From NCBI GenBank assembly GCA_949361645.1, contig OX442415.1:7715573-7779572 (forward strand): a DNA stretch of 64,000 nt, given 5' to 3'. This document shows positions 22,483 through 32,152 of the stretch, piece by piece; position 1 is the first letter of the stretch; every line of letters begins with the position of its first letter. Origin of the DNA: Spongilla lacustris. Its lineage: Eukaryota; Porifera; Demospongiae; Spongillida; Spongillidae. The position numbers and the translations under genes are program-made. Below the pieces are notes generated by a model. It saw only the letters and a list, made by a program, of their open reading frames with translations. It was not told the origin of the DNA and made no database searches.

Positions 22483-23565
22483 ATGGCTCAGATATGTCTC
22501 AAAAGGGTGATTGCTAATGAAAAGGAAAGAACAAAGATTATTCGTGCCTGCCATGATGGCGTTGATGGCTGCCACTACGGCAGGGACAAAACGCGAGCGA
22601 AGGTACGTTACTAAGTAGTTAGTGAACGTCGCGTAGTAATGTAGGGAGTTATACATGTATCTGGATATCTAGCTCTTGTTTTATTTCTGTAAGCTGCTGT
22701 AGCCAAAAATTTGTCTTGTACAAACATCGCCCCAAATTTACGGGTACATTGCTAAGGTACTCATGCATTGTATTGACGGTCTTTGTGTTTGCGTGTACAT
22801 GTACAGTATACATCAATTAATTAGCTCATGTGCTTCTGTGTTTCTTACGTTGTTACAGATCGGACAAACGTACTGGTGGAAAGGACTGAACAAAGAAGAT
22901 GAAGAGTTTGAATTAAGTTTCTATAAGAAATGTACAGGCATGTACGTGTTTGTTGCTAGATAAATAATTTCAACACATTTCATGTTATCAACAGTGGGAA
23001 TCACTTGGATTGCATCATGATGAATTTGCACTCAGCAAAGATACAACAGTTTCAGTTTGGATTGATTTCAGAAAATTTTATGGAGAAGATTCACTGAGAG
23101 AGGTGTGCAATGGAGATTTTGTAATTGTTAATGAATGCCTCCACTCTGAGTTTGACAAGTTCAGACAGAAGTTATTCTCCATCCTTAATGGACATACAAC
23201 GATTAAGGCCACTGCCCTAGCTTATGAACATTTGGATGAAAGCCTGCAATGTATCACTGAAGTTCGTACATGTCCTTGGTGGAATCTATTACCTGATATC
23301 CCCATCTGAAATAGATTATTTCTGTCAGTGGTTATATGATACCAGAGACCAATGTTTTGATGGTGGTGTTACAATGGAAAAGTTGCTGTCATTGCAAGCC
23401 CACGAAAATTCAATAGAGATAGTCGATGCTTATCATACAGATTCCATACTATTTCAACCTACTTGCAGTGCATGGCAACAAGAGAAGTGTCGAATACCTG
23501 GATTATCGTTCATTCGCAGTAACTACATCAAAGATTGGAATAGAACAGGCTATTATATCATGTAG
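22483..23565 (+). CDS. Integrase-type H2C2 zinc-binding protein plus unknown C-terminal region (probably decayed)
   Basis: Exon 1 (22483-22602) starts MAQICLKRVIANEKERTKII and holds ACHDGVDGCHYGRDKT, the His pair of an H2C2 zinc-binding domain that precedes integrase cores. It ends AAG|GTACGT. Exon 2 (22859-about 22938) follows GTTACAG in phase with IGQTYWWKGLN and FYKKC, giving the next part of the same domain. A third open stretch (about 22997-23290) encodes WESLGLHHDEFALSKD and DTTVSVWIDFRKFYGED; after a frame change it runs to 23565 (LLSLQAHENSIEIVD). I do not recognise the third part, and no DDE integrase core is evident. It sits between the two palindrome arrays of element B. Confidence 0.5.
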
Positions 23566-23596
23566 GATAGACAAATTCTGTAGTAAATAGTGGTAG

Positions 23597-23764
23597 GGTA
23601 AAGCATCCTAGGATAATTTTAACTAGCACAGTTTATCCTATGGTAGGATAATATGTACTAGGGTAGGATAAAACGTACTAGGGCATATTATCCGGCCGGA
23701 TAAAATATCCTAGCATGAATTATCCGGGCGGATAAAATATACCGGGATAAACTGTACCGTGACA
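23597..23764. repeat. Right palindrome array of element B
   Basis: Units such as TTATCCGGCCGGATAAAATA, ATCCTAGGATAA and TATCCTAGCATGA repeat to the terminal TGACA. The sequence is the same palindrome class as the left array of B. Confidence 0.75.
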
Positions 23765-23936
23765 CCGGTTCTAAACTGGTCTGGTCCCGCGCCGCGATCA
23801 CATGTTGTGCTTATGCATGCCTATGCACGCGTGCATAGGCATGCAGGCCCTCTCGTTATCACCCTGACGTGACTCGTCAACATGTGGCTCTTCAGATGAC
23901 CTCTGGGTTCCAGCTGTAACTGGCTTCCCTGACAGG

Positions 23937-24052
23937 GTCCCCCCGCATTTTGGGTCCGGGGGACCCATATGCCTAGGCACCTGGGTCCCCCCCCGGACCC
24001 AGTTGCCTAGGCATGTGGGTCCCCCCGGACCTAGATGCCTAGATGTAAAAAA
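23937..24052. repeat. Left palindrome array of element C
   Basis: Three repeats of GGGTCC(C)nGGACCC alternating with GCCTAGGC, ending GATGCCTAGATGTAAA. Confidence 0.75.
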
Positions 24053-24644
24053 TTAATTATCCCGATTGTATAGAGTACCTACTTTGTTATTGAACGGCAC
24101 GAGAATCGATATGTATGCATGGGGACTACGAGTGATTCCCCGTCCATTGTATATTGAGTGGTACATGTATATGCCGTTCAATAACGATGGCTTGAATAGC
24201 TTGTGACTTCAAAACTGTGTACTTATTATAGTACTGCATGTGGCTTTCATGTAGAAATATTCCATGCACTGCACTGAAAGCTTCCGCGTCTCGCGCGGGA
24301 GGGCTGGTTGATGTAACAATCTACGTTGCCTCCGGAGCCCTGGATACAAGCCTATATTATGTTTTGACAGATGTACATGTGTGTACATGTATTACCAGGC
24401 TGAGCACGTGCAGACTGATAGTTTCCTAGCGTGTCTCAAAATTGCATTGCGATCGGCAGGTTAATAACTAAGTCCTGCATGTATGATACGAAGATGTACT
24501 ACTTGAACATGACCCGTTTGTATATGCTCTGCATATTTTTTTTATCGCATCTGATCATAATAATAGAACAGACTACTACAAATTAAAGTACCTAAGCCTA
24601 ACTAATGTATCAGACATAGGCTACTCAAATGATTGGAGCACACT

Positions 24645-24755
24645 CAGGGTTGCCGCGATATATCGCGGTTACATAGACTTCTATGGGCGGTTAGCGGTTA
24701 ACCGCCCATAGAAGTCTACGTACATGTAACCGCGATATCCGCGGCAACCCTGGGC
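24645..24755. repeat. Large hairpin inside element C
   Basis: Arms AGGGTTGCCGCGATATATCG...CATAGACTTCTATGGGCGG and CCGCCCATAGAAGTCTA...CGCGATATCCGCGGCAACCCT pair over about 45 bases around GTTAGCGGTTAAC. Confidence 0.8.
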
Positions 24756-24959
24756 ACACTTCTCGTCAAAATAGCTCTTGCTATGCTAAAGATCAGCAGT
24801 GACCTTACTTTTCGGCAGAGAAACACAGATGGCAAGCCGAGTGGCTGTTACAAAGTGTAACACGCTAACTTACCAAGTTACCGTTGAGAACGTAACAACA
24901 AATGTGTCTATCGTATCAAAACCGGCGGTCCCAGTAAATAAAACGCATCAGGAAACTCG

Positions 24960-25006
<47 letters not shown>

Positions 25007-25009
<3 letters not shown>

Positions 25010-25174
25010 TGCCCCTACCCGGACCAAGATGCCTGGATGTACAAATAATTACCCGGACCCATATGCCTAGGCATTTGAGTCCGGAGGGGGGGACCCAGTT
25101 GCCTAGGCATATGGGTCCCCCCGGACCCAAAATTGGGGGGGGGGGGGGGGGGGGGGACCCACATGCCTGTGACA
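25007..25174. repeat. Right palindrome array of element C
   Basis: Units GACCCATATGCCTAGGCATT, GGACCCAGTTGCCTAGGC and ATGGGTCCCCCCGGACCC lead to the terminal TGACA. It is preceded by 46 C and interrupted by 22 G. Confidence 0.75.
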
Positions 25175-25524
25175 CCGGAAGGAATATGTTCTTTTGTGTT
25201 CCGCAAGAGATACTGAAGGAATGTTCCTAAATCAAGATACCTCAATACTATCTAGCGAGTTACAAAATAGCGTCATGAAAATGGTAACATAATTTTTTTT
25301 TTAGTGGTCAGTGCAAGCTAGATAGCACTTAGACACTGAACCATGGACATGGCAAAGTCCACCAGAGCCATCTGGGAGGGGCCATCCTCCCCTGGGGAGG
25401 AAAGAGGGGGAGGAGGATAGTGGACATATCATGTTACTATTATAACCTTAGTGACTTGATCAGATCATATACTGACACATATATTTCTAGAATCTCTATC
25501 TGATTGGAATTAATTAAGATAGGG

Positions 25525-25844
25525 ACTCGTGCTCATACCCAATGCATTTGCACATAAACATCTACTGACTCCGTTATAGCTTTTTAAAACACACACACAC
25601 ACGGTATATATACATGTACATGTACCATGTAAGTTTATGCACACAGGATACGAACACATCTACTCGGCTATGACTGAAGCACTCCACAAGCATTAAGCGC
25701 TCAGGGAAGGCATTCTTGTAGGTGATGGCAAAGGTGGAGTTCTTGGTGTCCCCATCCAGAGCCACCAGGTGGGAGGTGTACTTCCCCAGCATGCAAGGCC
25801 TCACCATAGGTCTTACATAAACTCGTGCTCATACCCAACGCATT
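25525..25844 (-). pseudogene. Transketolase pseudogene fragment between 24-base direct repeats
   Basis: Minus-strand DNA at about 25805-25655 encodes KTYGEALHA, then in a shifted frame LGKYTSHLVALDGDTKNSTF, then NAFPERLMLVECF and, after a 4-base insertion, VIAE. This matches the transketolase segment containing the ALDGDTKNSTF motif and ECFIAEQ. Two frame breaks make it non-functional. It is GC-rich compared with its surroundings. A 24-base direct repeat, ACTCGTGCTCATACCC plus 8 bases, occurs at 25525-25548 and 25821-25844 with one mismatch, compatible with a target duplication or filler-DNA insertion. No poly-A tail is evident. Confidence 0.65.
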
Positions 25845-25883
25845 GGAGCTGCGGACGATAAGAAGGTAATGAATACGCTTGAT

Positions 25884-26289
25884 TTGATTGGACCCTTCGC
25901 ATGAAAGATAGGAAGTACGATAAACGTCACGTCCGGAGTAAAAACCACAGCGGTTGCCTAGAGACATTGTGCCATGCACGTTCGCGGACTTTTGCGTAAT
26001 AAAATGGCAACGCTCGGAGTCATTCCTTCCCGCTCGGACGGTGCATGATCCTTCGGCCGATCCAGTTCCTGGTCAAACTATGCTGTCAACTGTAAGCTTG
26101 ACAGAGTCTGACTTACCCGGAGCCTTTTTAAATGGATGGCTTTAAAAAGGTTCTGGGTATGTCAGACTCGGTCAAACTTACTGTTCGCAGCATAGGAACT
26201 GGATAGGCCGAAGGATCAATGTCTGAGCGGGAAGGAATGACTCCGAGCTCCAGACGTGACGTTTATCGATCTTTCATGCAAAGGGTCCA
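25884..26289. mobile_element. Foldback element
   Basis: Ends TTGGACCCTTCGCATGAAAG and CTTTCATGCAAAGGGTCCAA, continuing inwards as ATAAACGTCACGTC against GACGTGACGTTTAT, CGGAGTCATTCCTTCCCGCT against AGCGGGAAGGAATGACTCCG, and GACAGAGTCTGAC against GTCAGACTCGGTC, down to a centre near 26130. The left arm has about 70 extra bases. No ORF. Confidence 0.8.
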
Positions 26290-26323
26290 AATGATGTGCA
26301 CGTGCACACACAATGCTACGTTC

Positions 26324-26354
26324 AAACAGAGATAATAGAGTTACTCTATTATCT
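26324..26354. repeat. Short perfect hairpin
   Basis: AGAGATAATAGAG, TTA, CTCTATTATCTCT: 13-base arms. Confidence 0.85.
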
Positions 26355-26486
26355 CTGGTTCAAATCAATAACGCCATATTGGTTGTGAATAGTCCAACAT
26401 GAGTAAGATAAATTATGTTAACGCCCCCGGTCCGTATCATCACTGTCATGTGACCATGTACATGTATGTGTAGATTCAGTGCTTGC

Positions 26487-27608
26487 ATGGCCATGGCTAC
26501 CGCTACTAGTCAATGGAAGCAAACAAAGAAGTCCATGAGGACGGGTACGTGTGCAAACATTTGCGAAGAACAACATCCTGCATATAGGACTGTAAAGGAA
26601 AAACTGGAGGAAATGGTTTTCGTTCCTCCAAAAACAGACGATGAAATTAATTTGGAAGCCAAGATACTAATGGACGAAGAAAAGGTGAAAAATAAATATT
26701 TCGCGGACATCATTACCATAACATCTCCCTAAGCTTGAAAAGTGCGATTAGGGGTATTAAACATTACGCAAATTCTAAAATCTTTAATAATGATGAAGAA
26801 ACAAAGCTTGCATTTGAGACGGCTGCGTTTGACTTGAACACTGCCCGGGACGTGCAAATCAAACTGCTATGGTATCAGCTGAAACAGCAGTGGCAGGGCG
26901 TGGCTTCTGTAGTTTGCCCCATGCTGCATAAGGTGAGTGGGAAACTATTCGTGTATGGTCCGTATCACGTCGCACTTCTGGTTGGCAATGTCATTGTGGA
27001 ATGGAATGATTCCAGCCGGATTATATACCTCACGTTCTGGATCCGAAAGAGCCTGGTTGTATGCCATATTTTCAAGCACTGATAAGCGAGCCTCCACCGC
27101 CCATTGCTGCACCCACTGATATAGATTCGTTCAAGTACATTACCGGAGAAGTACCGTGTGCTGCACAGGGCACAGTATGCCTTATAGACCAGATATGTGA
27201 GATGATTGTCAAGTACAATACGAGGCAGTTCTATAATGTCATAACAAATAATTGCCAACATTTTGCTGTTGACATGCTCGAGGCGTTGGGACGGTCGAAA
27301 GATGCGGAAATGTTTCGCGGGAAGTCCAAATCGATTGCCACGTCGTTGATGAGTTCCAATGATATAGACCGTGTAATTTTAACGCTGAGATTCAACAACC
27401 ACGATGAACTGGACAGCCATGTATAATCACAGAAGGAGACAAGTTATCCATTGATGATTTGGAGTTCTGCGAACTTCACTACCAGCTATTCCATACTTGG
27501 AGCACAAATGGCCAGTCCGAGAATAAAGATTGGAGCTGCAAGGAAGAATGCAGGCTAAGCAAAGTTCAAGACATGCTCGCGGCAAAAAAGAAAGCTGTTT
27601 TGGCTTGA
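26487..27608 (+). pseudogene. PPPDE/permuted-papain-like protein gene with frameshifts
   Basis: A coding stretch of about 370 codons is split across frames: 26487-26732 (MAMATATSQWKQTKKS), 26720 onward (ISLSLKSAIRGIKHYANS), 27030 onward (EPGCMPYFQALISEPPPP) and 27420 onward (ITEGDKLSIDDLEF) to the stop at 27606-27608. The pair YGPYHVALLVGNVIVEW (candidate catalytic His) and VITNNCQHFAVDMLEAL (candidate Cys) fits PPPDE/LRAT-like permuted papain-fold proteins, some of which are deubiquitinases or deSUMOylases. Each break needs a single-base shift. Other genes in the window read cleanly, so decay is more likely than assembly error, but the latter is possible. The foldback element lies just upstream. 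Confidence 0.6.
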
Positions 27609-28880
27609 GCTATTTTACAGAACTTTGGTCAGTCGGAAATCTGGCCGTTAACGTTGTGTGTCAGTATTTGCCAATAATGCATGCATGTATAGATAGAATT
27701 TGCGCGCTGAAATTCTTAAATATACACTTTTATACGATTTAAGTTACAGTAGCTGCAACAAGAATATTTTCAAATGAAATCTCAGACGATGCATGCATAC
27801 GTCCCAATTAACGCCTATAGCTCGAGCTCGAGCATGTCAACAGCAAAATCTTGTTGTTATAACATGTGACGGTTTGCATACATGCTCAAGTACCGATAGT
27901 GTAAGACAGGGATTTGCAGCAATTGAAAACTGCATGATGCGTGATCATGAGTTGATACATACATGTATACCTCGCGTATTGAACTTATATATGCGGAAGA
28001 AGCTATAGTATGAGTACGTGATTGATTGAAGATTTGTTCATGCATGCATGCATGCATATGCATGCACTAGCCGTTATACGGCTGGTATACGTATACATGT
28101 ATACTGATGTACACTTCCTCAGTATACCCTTTGGCATTGAGAAGATTATATGCATGGAAGTCCTTCATATTGATGGAGAACTCATATGAAAGCCTCTGAT
28201 CAAGAGTTTCACATGCATGCACCTCGTTCTGTTAGCATATGCACAGAGGGGGTGTTTACTCTTAAATACGGCTTCCATGCACATGCATGCATGTGGGCGG
28301 AGGGGGGTACACTACTAAGTGTACATAATGCATGTACTGCACATGTCAGCTACGCTAGTGGCATGCACCTCTCCTCCAATACTTGCATGCACAAATAAAA
28401 ACCACCTAGCTGGAGGGTATATAGACAGGTTATGTGTGCATTTTGATAATAAAAATCAGGCATATATAGTTTAATACATGTAATGATCCTATCAAACTCC
28501 ATCTACAAATATACCACGATGTTTTATCTCTATGGTGCGATGTGTAGACCTTATAAACACCTACTAGAAGATGTGATACAGTCCCACGAGTTAGGCCATT
28601 TTATACACAGTACATGCATGCCTTGCGTTTCCCGCTGCTTATGTATTTATTATACCCAATCAAATGTATATTGTCGCACGGGTATTACTGCACAAGTCAG
28701 CTATGTGGCACTTCTCCTTCCAATACAAGACACCCTAGTAGACAATTATAAGTGATACATTGGAGTTTTGGTACATGTATACTAATACCATGCAAGGATT
28801 AAAAGTAATGATCAAAACTCCAAACTATCCAGTCATTAAAGGCCATATGATATATCAAAACTGACCTACACTATCTAAAG
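27609..28880. other. No gene recognised
   Basis: Rich in alternating GCATGC and TACATGTA words. Translated frames show no domain. Confidence 0.5.
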
Positions 28881-28884
28881 CCAA

Positions 28885-30385
28885 TCTATTGGGGGTTACA
28901 CATTTTATGGCACATCAGGTCGCAAAGGCAAGCCAGTGCTACCTTGGTCCCAGACGTGGTCCAATGGGTACACTATGTCACCAGATTGCCACCTGACCTC
29001 TTTTGGGCAAACTGTTATCATCAACTAGCTTAGACGCATGACGAGGACATAGATGGGTTATGCATGAGACAGATATATAGGTTACGCATAAGCACAGCAG
29101 GAGCATTCATACAGCATTAAGATTTTTTGTTTAGGGAGTAAACAATGTTTAAAATGTTTTGATGAAGGGTGAATGCTTGCCCTGCTTATAATTAGATGTG
29201 GCATGGGATAGCATATAGAGCATTAAAAGGGGACTTTGTCTAAGGTTAAAGTAGGTCTAGCCGCCTACCTGTTGGCAACTCCCCCCTCTAAACATCAAAC
29301 TAGATTGTTCTTTCGTCTGGTTCCAGGTATTGTATTGCTATATATAATGGTGTTATTGGGAAAGCAACCATTCAGTCCCATAGCCAACTATCGACAACAT
29401 GAACTTTTGCTGATCCACCCGCCACTCTTGTGCACTGTTTGTACCTGTACACTGATTTTCCTGTCATACATCAAAGGCAGGTGGCAGCCTTTTGGCTTCT
29501 ACCCTGACCAACCACGTCAAACCCATTGTGTTGTGGCACATCTGGTTGCACTCAAGGCAAGCCAGCGCTACCTTGGTCCCAGACTTATCGTCAACTTGTT
29601 TAGACGCATGACGGGGACCTAGATGGGGTATGCATGAGTCAGATATATAGGTTATGCATAAGCACAGCAGTATAGTCTAAATATACCAGGTACATTGCAT
29701 AATCCGAAACGAGAGTATGTAAAGTATGTCAAAGATTTATATACTTTGGTCACAATCCATTTTATGCTTTAAATGCACATCTGTCCTTCACACTTCCTTT
29801 CAATATGAGTGCAGATAAAATCATCACTTGTCAAGGGCACTCACAAGAAAAGTGTCAGACTATTTGACTATAGCTTATACTACTCTCTTCATGTAGCTAC
29901 TACATCATCAATCATATTTGGAGGTCAGGCAGGGCACATGTGGTATACCCAGGTACTGACAAAAGGGTAAATGATGTCATAAGTGAAACTGTATTGTAAT
30001 ATATACAGATAACTACGTTTGTGTTTGTTTATGTAACTGTTTGTCTTGTCGGCTGGTGACCTCCATGTTTTGCCAGTGTGCATTGAGATTAGTACACAGA
30101 AAATAGGATTATAGTCAAAGCCATTAAATATTGCTTAATATGTGTTTTGATGAGATTCCATACACAATAATATAATAAATTTAACAGCTACATGTAGGCA
30201 AATTCATTTTGATCCAAATGCTCATTTCCTGGTATAGTAAATGGTATGACATAATTGCAGCAGACTGTATAGGTATTATTTATACGAATACAGTACACTG
30301 CATTGGGTAAAGACAAATGTACAGGTTGTAAACAGTGTTAGAAGATGAAGGCAAGCAGTTACACATCTATCCACTACATGTACAC
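28885..30385 (+). repeat. X1: duplicated block, matches X2 at 42.5-44.2 kb
   Basis: The two blocks share long runs, e.g. GGCAAGCCAGTGC, GTGGTCCAATGGGTACAC, GGAAAGCAACCATTCAGTCC, AGATGAGTGCAGATAAAATC and TTTTGCCAG in the same order. X1 contains a small internal deletion relative to X2. The right end of X1 abuts element Q2, while X2 continues into the calmodulin copy 2 locus. Confidence 0.8.
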
Positions 30386-30386
30386 A

Positions 30387-30667
30387 ACCATTTTCACGAC
30401 GTTTCATACAGTTTTTACGCAATTTTTGTAACTCTCTACAACTGTAGATACTGAAGGAATATGTTCTTCAATAAACAATTTTTGTTACTTGCTAGATACT
30501 GAAGGAATATATTTCTCAGGAGATACTGAAGGAATGTTTCTCAATCAATATACTGAAGGAATATGTTCCTCGATGATTGAGGAACATTCCTTCAGTATCT
30601 ATTACTGTTCTAGCGAGTTACAAAAAGTTATTGCGTAAAAATTTCATAAACGTCGTGAAAAAGGTAC
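30387..30667. mobile_element. Q2: intact small TIR element
   Basis: About 45-base inverted ends, CCATTTTCACGACGTTTCAT and ATTTCATAAACGTCGTGAAA with the following GTAACTC against GAGTTAC. The middle has four copies of GATACTGAAGGAATATGTTC-like sequence and a hairpin. No ORF. Confidence 0.8.
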
Positions 30668-30849
30668 CATATATACGTCAGTTTTTTTAAATTTTAGTCT
30701 ACCAAACATTTTCTTGTTTTTTTTTAGGCGGCATGTTATCATTTATAGGTTACGTTACTCTATACAAACAACTAAAACTGAATCAGGTTGGTTTCATGTC
30801 TCAAAGGTCCCATTCCGAATATACAATGTTCTTAACTCAACACTATCAT

Positions 30850-31000
30850 GTATAATCTAGTTACTTGACAAATCACGTAATGCTATGAAAATTGTCTCCT
30901 AAAAATTGAAACGTTGATGGGACACACATCAATGAACTCCATATCAGTGTGCACACTGTGCCGTTTTTAGCTCGCCATGAATGTGTCACAGCCATGCATG
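30850..31000. mobile_element. Deleted relative of P1
   Basis: CTAGTTACTTGACAAATCAC followed by AAAATTGTCTCCTAAAAATTG matches the left end of P1. It is joined directly to sequence matching P1 at about 15520-15570. Its right end was not located. Confidence 0.45.
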
Positions 31001-32114
31001 TATTTTCACATTAAAACAAAATTTGTCTTTCATACAATGAAAATAGTAGTTGGATTAATAATAAACTTCCTTGGAGAATCGTGTAATCCAATCAACCTTA
31101 AAGCCACATGAATACGCCCTATTTTGAGGGTATATACTCGGGACCTATGTTTTTAAAAGCAACTTGCATCGTTGTATTGGTCTATGAGCGTTATTATATG
31201 CAACTTTCAGAATTTTTGGACTGTGCGCAATTTATTTTCGCCACAGACCAAGTTATCAGATGGCCGGAGATACGTTAACCATGCATATAAAAACCGTTAG
31301 GTCAGCATGAAATGTGAATGCTTAATATGATTCAATCAGATGCCATATCTCTTTTCATGTAAAGCTGCTCGAGTACATAATACGCTATCTGAACAGACCC
31401 TTGGTCTTGTTGATTAGCTTGTTCGGCATGCACCTAATGCAAGTATAGACTTCATTGATGGGAAGGTAAAATGTACAAAACAATTCAAACACTATCCTGG
31501 CTTTTGGGCAAAGCTAATGAAATTCAAGACAAACTTATATAATTTTTAAAAAGAAGATTTGAATAGGCAGCAAAGAAAAGCCAATGATTAACTGAGAATA
31601 AAAACCTAAACAGTACACAGAGAACAAAGTAACTTAAGAACTGAATAAAAAAATGAAAAAAAGTAAAGCTAGTACTTGCCATATTATAGTTAAGCTACAA
31701 AACCGTTTTGAAAACCATTCAAGCACTTAGTTATGCGTGAATACCTTTTTGAAAACATTTAACGTAATGCAGGCTCTGGTAATATCTCGCATACATGTAC
31801 ATGCCGGTAAAAGTATGTTTATTTTCATGCTTAAAAAAAGCGGCTGGGGCTTTGTCCCTGGCCCCACTGGGGGAGCTATGAGCACTCCCCCCTTAGGGGC
31901 GCGCCCCTCCCGTACCCTCCCCCGGTTGTGAATATGTTTATGAGACCCCCCCCCCCCCCCCTTCCCAAAATGCACACAGGCATGTGCACACATTGTTTAT
32001 GTTATTAAGGGGAGGGCCGGGGCAGAGCCCTATTTAATAGCTTCGCCGTGTATTCAACTTCAAGAATTGAGACAGAACCGATCGACAAAGACAGGCTGCT
32101 AAACATATGCAAAT

Positions 32115-32152
<38 letters not shown>

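Larger units (their letters stand above)
22136..23764 (+). mobile_element. CCGG-flanked palindrome-array element B with integrase-like gene
   Basis: Starts TGTCACAGCATATT after CCGG (22132-22135) and ends TGTACCGTGACA before CCGG (23765-23768). Arrays at 22145-22255 and 23597-23755 alternate TATCCGGCCGGATA-type palindromes with CCTAGGATA. The interior is coding on the plus strand (22483-23565). Length 1,629 bases. The ends in TGT...ACA, the four-base border and an H2C2 exon resemble Ginger-type transposons; this class assignment is inference. Confidence 0.7.
21965..25174. mobile_element. CCGG-flanked palindrome-array element C
   Basis: Starts TGTCACAGGCATACGGGTC after CCGG (21961-21964) and ends ACATGCCTGTGACA before CCGG (25175-25178), giving about 14-base matching ends. 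Arrays at 23937-24052 and 25007-25174 alternate GGGTCC(C)nGGACCC with TGCCTAGGCA. It contains element B (22136-23764), a 46-base C run (24962-25007), a 22-base G run (25135-25156) and a large hairpin. An open stretch at 24799-24960 is not recognised. Confidence 0.75.
21887..25287. mobile_element. Q1: small TIR element split by insertion of C
   Basis: The left part 21887-21960 (ATTCACGACGTTTCATACAG, ATTTTTGTAACTCGCTAG) and right part 25179-25287 (AAGGAATATGTTC, GATACTGAAGGAATGTTC, CTAGCGAGTTACAAAA) together reconstruct an element like Q2 at 30387-30667. The gap between them is exactly element C with its CCGG borders. Confidence 0.72.

Noticed and set aside
24799..25230. Proline-rich ORF with a long Pro run and its Gly-rich antisense
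   Set aside because: The Pro/Gly run is a 46-base C homopolymer within a palindrome array. The first 50 codons are unremarkable.
29236..29622. 128-codon plus-strand ORF in block X1
   Set aside because: The paralogous stretch in X2 has frame changes, so it is not conserved as protein.
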